Part shown: positions 45,784 to 54,814 of the stretch, one piece after another
Numbering within the stretch: the stretch's first letter is position 1
How the letters are laid out: each line of letters opens with the position of its first letter
Source of the DNA: Rhodospirillaceae bacterium
GTDB lineage: Bacteria; Pseudomonadota; Alphaproteobacteria; Kiloniellales; DSM-21159
Reading direction: 5' to 3'
DNA: 64,000 nucleotides
NCBI GenBank assembly: GCA_006969625.1
Contig: CP030885.1
Span: forward strand, 868,001-932,000
The notes under the pieces: model-generated
The model's input: only the letters and a program-made list of their open reading frames with translations
The model's database searches: none
What the model was told of the DNA's origin: nothing
Translations under genes and position numbers: made by a program

Positions 45784-45806
45784 CCGCGTTCTGGTCGCTC
45801 GGGGCG

Positions 45807-46619
45807 CTACATTAGCGGTCTGACGGTCACCTCGGCAGCCTGCGGCGGCCAGGGCCCCTTGGTGGAGAAGTCGCGCGCCTCGCCGCTGGCCATCGGCCCG
45901 CCGCCCAGCTCCACCGCCCAACTGTCGATCTGCTGACCTGCGGCGTCGGTCAGCACGACGACGAGCTGCGGCGGCGTCTGCGGCTCTTCGCTGGCATTGA
46001 TCACCTGGCCGCTGAGGGTGACGGTCGGCCCGGTCTCCTCGGTGCGGATCGCCCGCTTCCAATCGAGCACGAAGGGCGGCCCGGCGGCGGTCAGCGGCAC
46101 GCCCAAGAGCTCGTAGACGCGCTTCGCCTCCGGCACCTGGGCGACGATCTGCTGGCGGAACTGCCAGCCGCCGAACGCCAGTCCGCCAACCACCAGGAGG
46201 AACAGCAGCCAGCCGACCAACAGGCCCCAGCGCGGCCCCGGCGCCGGCTCCTGCAGCGGGCGCGGGCCACGCCGGCGCGGCACGCCCTCTGCCTGGAAAT
46301 CGTCGCCCGGCAATTCGCCGAGCGGCGCCCCGAAGTCCTTCGGCGCCCCGAAATCCTGCGGCGCCCCGGGGCCGGTGTCGGCGAAGACCTGTTCCTCGAC
46401 CTCGCGCACCGAGAGCGTCCGCCGCTCCTCCGTCGACGCCGCGGTCGACTCCGGAGCGGCGGCAGTCCCCGCCGCCACGACCTCGGCGTCGCGCGCCTCG
46501 CTCGGCAGTGCCCGCCAGACATGCCCGCAAGCGCCGCAGCGCACCTGCCGCCCGCGCGGACCTAAGGCGCCCTCGGGGACACGGAAGTGCGTCCTGCAGC
46601 TCGGACATGCCAGTTCCAT
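45807..46619 (-). CDS. zinc-ribbon membrane protein (MJ0042 finger, DUF3426)
   Basis: A 270-residue protein with an N-terminal finger CPSC...CGAC (residues 5-35), an acidic low-complexity linker that repeats DFGAP, one membrane helix (LLVGWLLFLLVVGGLAFGGW) and a periplasmic DUF3426 domain with GQVINASEEPQTPPQLVVVL. This protein is commonly encoded beside ftsE in alphaproteobacteria, as here. Its role is unknown; an envelope or division link is suggested by context only. ATG 46619 starts directly at the finger. Confidence 0.82.
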   Translation of the reverse strand: MELACPSCRTHFRVPEGALGPRGRQVRCGACGHVWRALPSEARDAEVVAAGTAAAPESTAASTEERRTLSVREVEEQVFADTGPGAPQDFGAPKDFGAPLGELPGDDFQAEGVPRRRGPRPLQEPAPGPRWGLLVGWLLFLLVVGGLAFGGWQFRQQIVAQVPEAKRVYELLGVPLTAAGPPFVLDWKRAIRTEETGPTVTLSGQVINASEEPQTPPQLVVVLTDAAGQQIDSWAVELGGGPMASGEARDFSTKGPWPPQAAEVTVRPLM

Positions 46620-46920
46620 GGAGTGTCGCGCGGCCCCGTTCTCGCTGCGCCCGATCCATAAAGACCGGGCAGTTGACCCGGCGGTCTTCCGAGGTCGTCT
46701 CAGCTTCACCTTATACGCAGGCCGTAAACCAAGGTGCAAGCTGTGCGCCTTTGCTTGTCGGCCCGTCGTTTCCATTGGGCGAGCGGCCTCGGCGGCCGGC
46801 CGTCGCCTTTACCTGATCCGGGCCGCATGTCATGGTCGAAATCGGCCGGATCGCGCCGCCTCCCGGCGCGCGCGGCGCTGCGCAGACCGCCGTTTCGAAG
46901 ACAGACTTTGGGGCCCGCCC
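46620..46920. other. gap between divergent DUF3426 and ftsE genes
   Basis: About 300 bases must hold both promoters. I see no convincing -35/-10 pair and no CtrA box. The plus-strand frame leading into ftsE is open through much of it but lacks family resemblance before 46921. Confidence 0.4.
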
Positions 46921-47646
46921 TTGATCCGCCTCGAGGAAGTATCGCTGCGCTACGGCGAGGGGCCGCAGGTCCTGCGCCGCGTCGGCTGCCACCTGGAGCC
47001 GGGCTCGTTCCACTACCTGCTCGGAGCCTCCGGCGCCGGCAAGTCCTCGCTGCTCAAACTGCTCTACCTGGCGCAGCGGCCGAGCGACGGCCGCGTTTCG
47101 CTGTTCGGGCGCGACGTGGCGCGCCTGACCCGCCGCGACCGGGCGCTGATGCGCCGGCGCATCGGCGTCGTCTTCCAGGACTTCCGTCTGATCGCGCACC
47201 TGAGCGCCTTCGAGAACGTCGCCCTCCCGCTGCGCATCGCCGGCGAGCCGGAGCACCGCGTCCGTTCGCAGGTCAGCGAGCTGCTGTCCTGGGTCGGCCT
47301 GAAGGAGGCCATGGAGGCGCTGCCGCCGACCCTGTCCGGCGGGCAGCAGCAGCGCGTCGCCATCGCCCGCGCGGTGATCGGACGGCCCAGCCTGCTGCTG
47401 GCCGACGAGCCGACCGGCAACGTCGACGATCGAATCGCCACGCGCCTGCTCTACCTCTTCCGCGAACTCAACCGCACCGGGACCACCATCCTGCTGGCGA
47501 CCCATAACGAAGCCCTGGCCGCGCGCATGCCGCAGCCGCGCCTGCGCCTCGTCGAGGGCAAGCTGAAGGAAGAACCAGCGGATACGCCGCCGGCCGAACC
47601 CGCCGCCCCGATCCCGACCGAGGCGACGGGAGCCGGAGCCCGGTGA
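46921..47646 (+). CDS. ftsE: cell-division ATPase FtsE
   Basis: A 241-residue ABC ATPase: [18 protein letters not shown], Walker [10 protein letters not shown] at 35-43, signature [14 protein letters not shown] and Walker [13 protein letters not shown]. With FtsX it forms a mechanotransmitter at the divisome that activates peptidoglycan hydrolases. TTG 46921 is used because it gives the normal FtsE N-terminus and no ATG or GTG fits; the ribosome binding site is weak. A Pro/Glu-rich tail of about 25 residues extends beyond the usual end. It shares one base with ftsX. Confidence 0.92.
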   Translation: MIRLEEVSLRYGEGPQVLRRVGCHLEPGSFHYLLGASGAGKSSLLKLLYLAQRPSDGRVSLFGRDVARLTRRDRALMRRRIGVVFQDFRLIAHLSAFENVALPLRIAGEPEHRVRSQVSELLSWVGLKEAMEALPPTLSGGQQQRVAIARAVIGRPSLLLADEPTGNVDDRIATRLLYLFRELNRTGTTILLATHNEALAARMPQPRLRLVEGKLKEEPADTPPAEPAAPIPTEATGAGAR

Positions 47647-48548
47647 TGCGGCGCTTCGGCTTCCTGTTCGCGGCAGGCGAGGTACCGCTCGCGCGCGACG
47701 CTTCGGCACGCTTCCTGCCGTGGCTGATCGCCTTCATGGTCTATCTGGCGGCGCTCGCGCTGCTGGCCGCCGTCGCCATGGACGCGATGGCCGCCCGCTG
47801 GCAGGGCGACCTGCAGGGTCGCCTCACCGTGCAGGTGCCGGCACCGGGCGACCCGACAAACGCCCAGGCGCGCCAGGCGCGGCTGGACCGTACCGTCGAG
47901 GCGCTGCTGCAGACTCCGGCGGTGATCGAGGTCGAGGTGCTGGCCCGCGGCCAGACCGCCAGCCTGCTGGAGCCCTGGCTGGGCGAGGCGGCACGCGCGC
48001 CGGAGCTGCCGGTCCCCGATCTGATCGCGGTGACCCTGCGCCGCGCGGACGCCGGACTGGGCGACCTGGCGCAGCGGCTCGAGGCGGCGGTGCCGGGGGC
48101 GACTCTGGACGACCATCAGCGCTGGCTGGCGCGACTCTTCGCACTGGCCGGGTCGATCGAGCTGCTGGCCTTCCTGGTGGTCGCCCTGGTCGGCGCCGCA
48201 GCGATCGCCACGGTGATCTTCGTGACGCGCACCGGCCTGGCGATCCACCGCCAGGTGATCGAGCTGCTGCACGTCATGGGTGCGCGCGACCTCTACGTCG
48301 CCGAGCAGTTCCAGGGCCATGCGCTGCGGCTCGGCCTCGCCGGCGGGCTGCTCGGCGCCGCCGCGGCCACGCTGACCGTGCTGGGCGTCGCCTGGCTGCT
48401 GCGCGGCGAGCAGTCGCTGCTGCTGCCCTCGATCCGCCTCGGCTGGCTGGCCTGGGCGCTGTTGATCGCACTGCCGCCGGTCACCGGCCTCGTCGCCATG
48501 CTGACGGCGCGCTGGACGGTGCTGCGCACCCTGGCGAGGCTGCCGTGA
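47646..48548 (+). CDS. ftsX: cell-division protein FtsX
   Basis: A 300-residue membrane protein with four helices: one near the N-terminus (PWLIAFMVYLAALALLAAVAM), a periplasmic loop of about 130 residues, then three helices with the FtsX stretch VARTG-like VTRTGLAIHRQVIELLHVMGA. It partners FtsE. The first base of its ATG is the last of the ftsE stop, and its end overlaps the next gene by four bases. Confidence 0.9.
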   Translation: MRRFGFLFAAGEVPLARDASARFLPWLIAFMVYLAALALLAAVAMDAMAARWQGDLQGRLTVQVPAPGDPTNAQARQARLDRTVEALLQTPAVIEVEVLARGQTASLLEPWLGEAARAPELPVPDLIAVTLRRADAGLGDLAQRLEAAVPGATLDDHQRWLARLFALAGSIELLAFLVVALVGAAAIATVIFVTRTGLAIHRQVIELLHVMGARDLYVAEQFQGHALRLGLAGGLLGAAAATLTVLGVAWLLRGEQSLLLPSIRLGWLAWALLIALPPVTGLVAMLTARWTVLRTLARLP

Positions 48549-49210
48549 GGCGCGTCGGCTTCCAACGCGGCGAGGCGGCGCGGCCCGGCCACCGACGGCG
48601 GCGGCTCTTCTCGCTCGGCTCGCTGTTGCTGGGCATCGTCCTGGCAGGCCTGATCGGCGGCTTCGTCTGGTTCGTCGGCGAGCTGCCGCCCCCGCCGGCG
48701 CGTCCCTATACCGAGACCGACGCCATCGTCGTGCTCACCGGCGGCAGCGGCCGCCTGACCGAAGGCCTGGACCTGCTGGCGGCGGGGCATGCCGAAAAGC
48801 TCTTCGTCTCCGGCGTCTACCATGGCGTCGAGGTGGACGAGCTGCTGCGTCTGGCGCGCGACGCGCCGCAGGAGCTGACCTGCTGCATCGTGCTGGGCTA
48901 CGATGCCGACGACACCCGCGGCAACGCGCGCGAAACGGCGGCCTGGATGCGCGCCAACGGCTACGGCTCGCTGCGGCTGGTGACCGCCGTCTACCACATG
49001 CCGCGCAGCCTGCTGGAGTTTCGCCGCCGTCTGCCCGAGGCGAAGATCGTCCAGCACCCGGTGTTCCCCGCCAGCTTCCGTCAGGACGACTGGTGGGTTT
49101 GGCCGGGCACCTTCAGCCTGCTGGTCAGCGAATACCTCAAGTACGTCGCCGCCGTGCTGCGCGGGCCGGCCGACCTGCTGGACTCCCCGGCGGCCGGGAG
49201 GAACGCATGA
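48545..49210 (+). CDS. YdcF/ElyC-like DUF218 membrane protein
   Basis: A 221-residue protein with one N-terminal membrane helix (SLGSLLLGIVLAGLIGGFVWF) and a DUF218 domain: DAIVVLTGGSGRLTEGLDLL, LFVSGVYHG, GYDADDTRGNARETAAWM and LVTAVYHMPRSLLEFRR. DUF218 proteins such as ElyC and SanA affect envelope integrity and cell-wall precursors. It starts at GTG overlapping ftsX and overlaps plsC, so a division-envelope operon is formed. Confidence 0.88.
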   Translation: MRRVGFQRGEAARPGHRRRRLFSLGSLLLGIVLAGLIGGFVWFVGELPPPPARPYTETDAIVVLTGGSGRLTEGLDLLAAGHAEKLFVSGVYHGVEVDELLRLARDAPQELTCCIVLGYDADDTRGNARETAAWMRANGYGSLRLVTAVYHMPRSLLEFRRRLPEAKIVQHPVFPASFRQDDWWVWPGTFSLLVSEYLKYVAAVLRGPADLLDSPAAGRNA

Positions 49211-49941
49211 GCGTCCCGCTGGCGCGCCTGCGCTCCTGGCTCTTCACCATCGTCTGGCTGAGCTGTTGCTTCCTGCTCGCCGGCCTGCTGTCCCCGATGC
49301 TGCTCGGCCCGGCCCGCTGGTCGCGCCCGGCGGCCCGCCTCGTGCTGCACTTCACCCTCTGGGCGATGCGTGCGGGCATGGGCATCACCTACGAGATCCG
49401 CGGCGTCATCCCCGACCGGCCGGTCCTGGTCGCCTCCAAGCACCAGAGCGCCTGGGAGACCTTCTGCTACGGCCTGTTCTTCGAGAACCCCTGCTACGTG
49501 CTGAAGCAGGAACTGACCTGGATCCCGATCTTCGGCTGGTACCTGAAGAAGCAGAAGATGATCGCCATCGACCGGGCCGGCGGCGCCAAGGCGCTGCGCG
49601 GCATGCTGGACCAGGCCAAGCTGCGGCTGGCCGAGGGGCGGCCGCTGATCATCTTCCCCGAGGGCACGCGCATGCGGCCCGGCACCACCCGGCGCTACCA
49701 CCCGGGCGTGGCGGCGCTCTACACGGCGCTGGACCTGCCCTGTGTGCCGATCGCGGTAAACTCCGGCCTGGTCTGGCCCAAGCCCGTCGGCGGCAAGCGC
49801 CCCGGGCACATCGTCGTCGAAGTGCTGCCCGACATCCCCCCCGGCCTGGACCGCAAGGCTTTCGTCGCCCGGCTCTCCGAAGAAATCGAGGCGGCCAGCA
49901 ACCGGCTGCTGGAGGAGGGGTGCCGCACGCAGCGGTCTTGA
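49207..49941 (+). CDS. plsC: 1-acyl-sn-glycerol-3-phosphate acyltransferase
   Basis: A 244-residue membrane-bound acyltransferase. The catalytic motif is KHQSAWET (Hx4E form), followed by a lysine-rich face LKKQKMIAIDRAGG and the phosphate-binding FPEGTRMRPG. It adds the second acyl chain to make phosphatidic acid. It ends the ftsE-ftsX-ydcF-plsC operon; its stop lies inside the SOS box of nrdJ. Confidence 0.92.
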   Translation: MSVPLARLRSWLFTIVWLSCCFLLAGLLSPMLLGPARWSRPAARLVLHFTLWAMRAGMGITYEIRGVIPDRPVLVASKHQSAWETFCYGLFFENPCYVLKQELTWIPIFGWYLKKQKMIAIDRAGGAKALRGMLDQAKLRLAEGRPLIIFPEGTRMRPGTTRRYHPGVAALYTALDLPCVPIAVNSGLVWPKPVGGKRPGHIVVEVLPDIPPGLDRKAFVARLSEEIEAASNRLLEEGCRTQRS

Positions 49942-49958
49942 ACGTTCTGTGAACGTTC
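49940..49958. promoter_or_regulatory. LexA (SOS) box upstream of nrdJ
   Basis: GAACGTTCTGTGAACGTTC consists of two copies of the palindrome GAACGTTC split by TGT. It satisfies the alphaproteobacterial LexA rule in both readings, GAAC-N7-GAAC (49940-49954) and GTTC-N7-GTTC (49944-49958). It lies 62 bases upstream of the nrdJ start, in the only gap before that gene. Confidence 0.75.
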
Positions 49959-50019
49959 TTGATTGTCGCCGCCGCCCGGTCTACCCTTTCGATCTCGGTT
50001 CACCCGAAGCGCAGGCACG

Positions 50020-52323
50020 ATGAGCACGCCCGAACAGGCCGCACCCGATCTGTCCGAGCAGATCTGGGAGATGAAGTACCGGCTGAAGGCGCCCGACGGC
50101 ACGCCCGTAGACGCCTCTCTGGAGGATACCTGGCGCCGAGTCGCCGGGGCGCTGGCGCGTGTCGAGGTGGAGCCGGAGGCCTGGGCCGGACGCTTCTATG
50201 CCGCGATGGCCGACAAGCGCTTTTTGCCAGCCGGCCGCATCATCGCCGGCGCCGGCACGGAGCGCGACGTCACGCTGTTCAACTGCTTCGTCATGGGCCG
50301 AATCCCGGATTCCATGGACGGCATCTTCGCGCATCTGCGCGAAGCGGCGCTGACGCTGCAGCAGGGCGGCGGCATCGGCTACGACTTCTCGACCCTGCGG
50401 CCGAAGGGCGCCCTGGTGCGGGGCGTCGGCGCCGACGCCTCCGGGCCGGTCAGCTTCATGGAGGTGTGGGACGCCATGTGCCGCACCATCATGTCCGCCG
50501 GCTACCGCCGCGGCGCCATGATGGGCACCCTGCGCTGCGACCATCCCGACATCGAGGCCTTCGTCGAGGCCAAGGCCGAGGCCGGGCGCCTGACCAACTT
50601 CAACATCTCCGTGCTGGCGAGCGACGCCTTCATGCAGGCGGTCGCCGCCGACGCCGACTGGCCGTTGGTCTTCGACGGAACGACCTACCGCACGGTCGGG
50701 GCGCGCGCGCTGTGGGACCGCATCATGCGCGCCACCTACGAGACCAGCGAGCCCGGCGTCATCTTCATCGACCGCATCAATCAGCTTAACCCCCTGAGCT
50801 ACAGCGAAGAGATCTACGCCACCAACCCCTGCGGCGAGCAGCCCCTGCCGCCCTACGGCGCCTGTCTGCTCGGCTCGATCAACCTGGCCCAACTCGTCGT
50901 CCGGCCCTTCGAGGCCGACGCCCACCTCGACCTCGCGCTGCTGGACGAGACGGCGGCGCTGGCGGTGCGCGCGCTCGACGACGCCATCGAGATCTCGCGC
51001 TTCCCGCTGGAGGCGCAGCGCGCCGAGGCGCAGGCCAAGCGGCGCATCGGGCTCGGCGTCACTGGGCTGGGCGACGCCCTGATCATGCTGGGCCTGACCT
51101 ACGGCAGCCGGGCCGCGGTCGCGGCGACCGAGACCTGGATGGCCCGGCTGCAGCGGGCGGCGTATCTCGCCTCGGCCGAGCTGGCGTCGGAGAAGGGCAG
51201 CTTCCCGTTGTTCGACGCCGAGCGGTACCTGGGGACCGAAGGCGCCATGCGCCTGCCCGAAGAGGTGCGCGCGGCGATCGCCGCCAAGGGGTTGCGCAAC
51301 GGCCTGCTGACCTCCGTGGCGCCAACGGGGACGATCTCGATCCTCGCCGACAACGTCTCCAGCGGGCTGGAGCCGGTCTTCGCCTTCGAGTACGACCGCA
51401 CGGTGCTGATGCCCGACGGCAGCCGGGCGAAGCAGGCGGTCACCGACTCGGCGCTGCGTCGCTACCGCGCGCTGAAGGGCGACTCGGCGCCGCTGACGCC
51501 GGCCTTCGTCGATGCCCAGAGCCTGGAGCCCGGTGCCCACCTGGCGATGCAGGCGGCGGTGCAGACCTACGTCGACTCCTCGGTCTCCAAGACCGTCAAC
51601 CTGCCGGCCTCGATCGGCTTCGAGGCCTTCAAGGACGTCTACCGCCGCGCCTACGACCTGGGCTGCAAGGGTTGCACCACCTACCGCCCCAGCCCGCTGC
51701 GCGGCGCCGTGCTGGCCCCGCGCGCCGCCGAACCGGACGCCGAACCGGCGGCCAAGACTCCCGAGTCCTCCTCGGTCGTCTACATGACTCAGCCGCTCGA
51801 CCGGCCCGAGGCGCTGCCCGGGCGCACCTACAAGCTGACTTGGCCGGAGAGCGACCATGCCATCTACATCACCGTGAACGACGTGGTGCAGGACGGCCGA
51901 CGCCGCCCCTTCGAGATCTTCATCAACTCCAAGAATATGGAGCACTACGCCTGGACCGTGGCGCTGACCCGGATGATCTCGGCGGTGTTCCGGCGCGGCG
52001 GCGACGTCTCCTTCGTGGTCGAGGAGCTGAAGGCCGTGTTCGACCCGCGCGGCGGCGCCTGGATGAAGGGCCGCTACGTGCCCTCGCTGCTGGCCGCCAT
52101 CGGCGGGGTGATCGAGGAGCACATGATCGCCATCGGCTTCCTTCCGGAGCGCGTGCAGCTCGCCAAGCCGCGCCGCCCGGCGATCAACGCCGAGGGCGAC
52201 GGCTCCGGCGAGGGCGAGCGGCTGGAGCGGGTGGCGCAGTGCCCGAAGTGCGGCGGGCTCGGCCTGGTGCACCAGGAAGGCTGCGACCTCTGCACCCTGT
52301 GCGGCTACTCGAGGTGCCTGTGA
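50020..52323 (+). CDS. nrdJ: adenosylcobalamin-dependent ribonucleotide reductase (class II)
   Basis: A 767-residue reductase of the NrdJ type. Recognised stretches are RFLPAGRIIAGAG, NCFVMGRIPDSMDGIF, QQGGGIGYDFSTLRPKGA, the active-site NPCGEQPLPPYGACLLGSIN, and GLRNGLLTSVAPTGTISILADN. A C-terminal zinc-ribbon tail CPKCGG...CDLCTLCGYSRC carries the reducing cysteines. It makes deoxynucleotides without oxygen or a radical-bearing partner subunit and needs B12, as does Ecm in this window. No cobalamin riboswitch precedes it, but a near-perfect LexA box does. Confidence 0.95.
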   Translation: MSTPEQAAPDLSEQIWEMKYRLKAPDGTPVDASLEDTWRRVAGALARVEVEPEAWAGRFYAAMADKRFLPAGRIIAGAGTERDVTLFNCFVMGRIPDSMDGIFAHLREAALTLQQGGGIGYDFSTLRPKGALVRGVGADASGPVSFMEVWDAMCRTIMSAGYRRGAMMGTLRCDHPDIEAFVEAKAEAGRLTNFNISVLASDAFMQAVAADADWPLVFDGTTYRTVGARALWDRIMRATYETSEPGVIFIDRINQLNPLSYSEEIYATNPCGEQPLPPYGACLLGSINLAQLVVRPFEADAHLDLALLDETAALAVRALDDAIEISRFPLEAQRAEAQAKRRIGLGVTGLGDALIMLGLTYGSRAAVAATETWMARLQRAAYLASAELASEKGSFPLFDAERYLGTEGAMRLPEEVRAAIAAKGLRNGLLTSVAPTGTISILADNVSSGLEPVFAFEYDRTVLMPDGSRAKQAVTDSALRRYRALKGDSAPLTPAFVDAQSLEPGAHLAMQAAVQTYVDSSVSKTVNLPASIGFEAFKDVYRRAYDLGCKGCTTYRPSPLRGAVLAPRAAEPDAEPAAKTPESSSVVYMTQPLDRPEALPGRTYKLTWPESDHAIYITVNDVVQDGRRRPFEIFINSKNMEHYAWTVALTRMISAVFRRGGDVSFVVEELKAVFDPRGGAWMKGRYVPSLLAAIGGVIEEHMIAIGFLPERVQLAKPRRPAINAEGDGSGEGERLERVAQCPKCGGLGLVHQEGCDLCTLCGYSRCL

Positions 52324-52355
52324 CGCCCTTGGTCTTGCCGAGGAGGGCTTGAGCC

Positions 52356-52547
52356 ATGGCCCGGCGACTCTGCCGCAACTGCCGCGCCCCGCTGGAGGAG
52401 GAGCAGGAGACCTGCCCGGCCTGCCACACCCACAATCCGATCCCCAAGCCCTGGTACGTGCCGCTGGTCGGCGGCGCCATCGTCGCGCTGCTCGCCTGGC
52501 TGTTGATCGACTTCGGCGACGTCGCCAGGGTGCTGGGGCTGGATTAG
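52356..52547 (+). CDS. small zinc-ribbon membrane protein
   Basis: A 63-residue protein: an N-terminal ribbon CRNC...CPACHTHNP (four cysteines) and one membrane helix (YVPLVGGAIVALLAWLLIDF). No known function. It lies 32 bases after nrdJ and is probably transcribed with it. Confidence 0.68.
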   Translation: MARRLCRNCRAPLEEEQETCPACHTHNPIPKPWYVPLVGGAIVALLAWLLIDFGDVARVLGLD

Positions 52548-52579
52548 GCTGGGGTCTCCGTCCCCGTGGGCGGATCGCG

Positions 52580-53080
52580 CTATCGCGGGTAGTCGTGGAC
52601 GCCGATCAGCATGTCGATGGTCCGGTGGTCGCTGGCCAGCGGGCAGGCCACGCGGCGGAACTTCAGGAACTCGCGTCCCTCGACGGGAATGACGAAGTCG
52701 GCGCGGAGCGGGCGCCGGGCGGCGATCACCTCGTCGTAGCCGGCGATCATGCGGCTGATGTGCGGCTCCGGGTACAGACCCTCGAGCCAGCGGCCAGTCA
52801 CGTCGCGCTGGAACTTCTCGACCAGACCCGTGCCGAACAGGCGCACGCGATAGCGGAAGGGGCGCTCGCCGGCCAACGGGCCTTCGGCCGGCACCACGTC
52901 GATCAGGTAGAGCCAGGGCAGCAGGCGCGGCACGTCGAGCGGATCGATGTCGTGGCGCGCGGGCAGGCCGTCGTCCGGCTTGACGGCCCACCAATAGTCC
53001 TCCAACGCCTGCAACAGTGCGCCATCTGCCGCGCGCCCGACGCCGGCTCCGTCAGACCGGCGCATCGGCGATGCCGCCAT
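52580..53080 (-). CDS. PAS-domain protein (PAS_5-like), third copy
   Basis: A 166-residue protein with the same pattern as the pair at 30-31 kb: LEDYWWAVKPDDGLPARHDIDPLDVPRLLPWLYLIDV, RYRVRLFGTGLVEKFQRDVTGRWLEGLYPE and RRVACPLASDHRTIDMLIGV. It is clearly more distant from them than they are from each other. ATG 53080 was chosen because AGAGG lies upstream; GTG 53149 is the alternative. Ligand unknown. Confidence 0.77.
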   Translation of the reverse strand: MAASPMRRSDGAGVGRAADGALLQALEDYWWAVKPDDGLPARHDIDPLDVPRLLPWLYLIDVVPAEGPLAGERPFRYRVRLFGTGLVEKFQRDVTGRWLEGLYPEPHISRMIAGYDEVIAARRPLRADFVIPVEGREFLKFRRVACPLASDHRTIDMLIGVHDYPR

Positions 53081-53179
53081 GCCGTCCGCCCTCTCGCTCC
53101 CAGCTATCCGCTCACTATTGGCCGATAAGGTAAACGCGGCCTTAAGCACGCAGATGCCGCCGCGTTGCGGCCGGCCGTG

Positions 53180-53800
53180 CTACCGGCAGCGCCGCTTCAC
53201 CTCGCGCAGCAGGCGGGCGAGCCGCCGATCGTGGATACCCAGCGCATGCAGGTGGTCGATGGTGTTCTCCAGGTATGCGCTGCACGGCCCCTTCTGGCCG
53301 TAGCCCTGGACGATCAGCTCGGCGGTCTGGCCGACCGGCATCTTGCCGGTGTACTGCGGGTGGGTCGGATCCACGACGAAGCCGGCCGCCGTCACGGGGC
53401 CCTGCGGTGTGCGGCAGTCGAGCCAGCGGGGGATGTAGACGCCGGTGACCATCTCGCGCTCCCACAGGTAGTCCATCACCGCCTCGGCCTCGGCCGCGGG
53501 CGCCTTGAAGACCATGCCGTGGCAGCAGCCGCCGCGGTCCAGGCCGAGCACCAGGCCCGGTCGCTCCGGCGTGCCGCGGTAGCGGTGGGAATAAACGCAG
53601 AAGCGCCGGTGGTAGCCGTAGAGCAGGGCTTGGCGCACCTCCAGGTGCGGGAAGCCCGGGTGCCACATCAGCGAACCGTAGCCGAAGACCCAGAAGTCCT
53701 CGCCGGGCGGCGGCACCAGGCGGTCGCGCACGACCGGCTCCCGGTAGAGCCGACGCAGGGTCTCCGCCGAAGGGACCTGGAGGGATTGCGGGCCGGTCAT
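53180..53800 (-). CDS. chaC: ChaC-type gamma-glutamylcyclotransferase
   Basis: A 206-residue enzyme of the ChaC family: the substrate loop FGYGSLMWHPGFPHLEV, RFCVYSHRYRGTPERPGLVLGLD, and the acidic catalytic region around YLWEREMVTGVYIPRWL. It cleaves glutathione into 5-oxoproline and Cys-Gly. It lies 63 bases downstream of tyrC on the same strand and may be transcribed with it. Confidence 0.9.
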   Translation of the reverse strand: MTGPQSLQVPSAETLRRLYREPVVRDRLVPPPGEDFWVFGYGSLMWHPGFPHLEVRQALLYGYHRRFCVYSHRYRGTPERPGLVLGLDRGGCCHGMVFKAPAAEAEAVMDYLWEREMVTGVYIPRWLDCRTPQGPVTAAGFVVDPTHPQYTGKMPVGQTAELIVQGYGQKGPCSAYLENTIDHLHALGIHDRRLARLLREVKRRCR

Positions 53801-53863
53801 GAGCCCTTAACGTAGGCGAGCGGGCGGGCGGGTTCAAACCGCCGCCCGACCGTCCACGTCACG

Positions 53864-54814
53864 TCACTTGTGATCCGCCGGGTCTTCGGCGTGCGGCTCG
53901 CGCGGGTCGAAGCTGCCGGCCTGGCGCTGCTCGATCACGCCGCGGCGCACCTCGCGCGTGCGCCGGAACAGGTCTTCCAGCACGTCGCCCTCGCCCCAGC
54001 GGATGGCGCGCTGCAGGGCCGTCAGATCCTCGGAGAAGCGTTGCAGCATCTCCAGCACGGCCTCCCGATTGTTCAGGAAGACGTCGCGCCACATCACCGG
54101 GTCGGAGGCGGCGATGCGCGTGAAGTCGCGAAAGCCGCCGGCCGAGTACTTGATCGCCTCCTGCCGCGTCGACTCCTCGAGGCCGGTCGCCGTGTGTACG
54201 ATGGTGTAGGCGATCAGGTGCGGCAGGTGGCTGGTGATCGCCAGCACCATGTCGTGGTGGCCGGGCTCCAGGATGTCGACCATGGAGCCCATGCGCCGCC
54301 ACAGCCAGGCGACCCGCGCCACCGCCCATTCGTCGGTGCCAGGCGGCGGGGTGAGCAGACAGTAGCGCTCCTCGAACAGCTCGGCGAAGCCGGCCTCGGG
54401 TCCCGACTGCTCGGTCCCGGCGATCGGGTGGCCGGGCACGAAGTGGACGCCGTCCGGTAGGTAGGGCCCGACGTCGCGGATCACCGCCTGCTTGACCGAG
54501 CCGACGTCGGTCACGATGGCGCCGCGCGCGAGGCCGGGCTGCATCGCCTCGGCGACCGCGGCATAGGCACCCACCGGGGTGGCCAGCACCACCAGGTCGC
54601 AGTCCGCCACCGCCGCCGCCGGGTCGGCCAGCGCGGTGTCGCACAGGCCGAGCTCCATGGCCTTGGCGCGCGTCGACTCGGATCGGGCACAGGCGACGAT
54701 CTCGCCGGCCAGTCCGTGCCGGCGCATGGCGCGCGCCATCGACGAGCCGATCAGTCCGACGCCGATCAACGCCACCCGCCGGAAGGGGTCCTCGCTGGCG
54801 ACGGCCGGCGTCAT
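53864..54814 (-). CDS. tyrC: prephenate/cyclohexadienyl dehydrogenase
   Basis: A 316-residue TyrA/TyrC enzyme. The NAD(P) fold begins VALIGVGLIGSSMARAMRRHG, and VTDVGSVKQAVIRDV and HFVPGHPIAGTEQSGPEAG are family signatures, the last with the catalytic histidine. It oxidatively decarboxylates prephenate or arogenate on the way to tyrosine. The start overlaps the end of hisC by four bases. A C-terminal charged tail rich in D/E/H is unremarkable. Confidence 0.93.
   Translation of the reverse strand: MTPAVASEDPFRRVALIGVGLIGSSMARAMRRHGLAGEIVACARSESTRAKAMELGLCDTALADPAAAVADCDLVVLATPVGAYAAVAEAMQPGLARGAIVTDVGSVKQAVIRDVGPYLPDGVHFVPGHPIAGTEQSGPEAGFAELFEERYCLLTPPPGTDEWAVARVAWLWRRMGSMVDILEPGHHDMVLAITSHLPHLIAYTIVHTATGLEESTRQEAIKYSAGGFRDFTRIAASDPVMWRDVFLNNREAVLEMLQRFSEDLTALQRAIRWGEGDVLEDLFRRTREVRRGVIEQRQAGSFDPREPHAEDPADHK

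Noticed and set aside
49981..52272. A 763-codon minus-strand frame opposite nrdJ
   Set aside because: Shadow of a clearly coding gene, His/Gln/Arg-rich without motifs.
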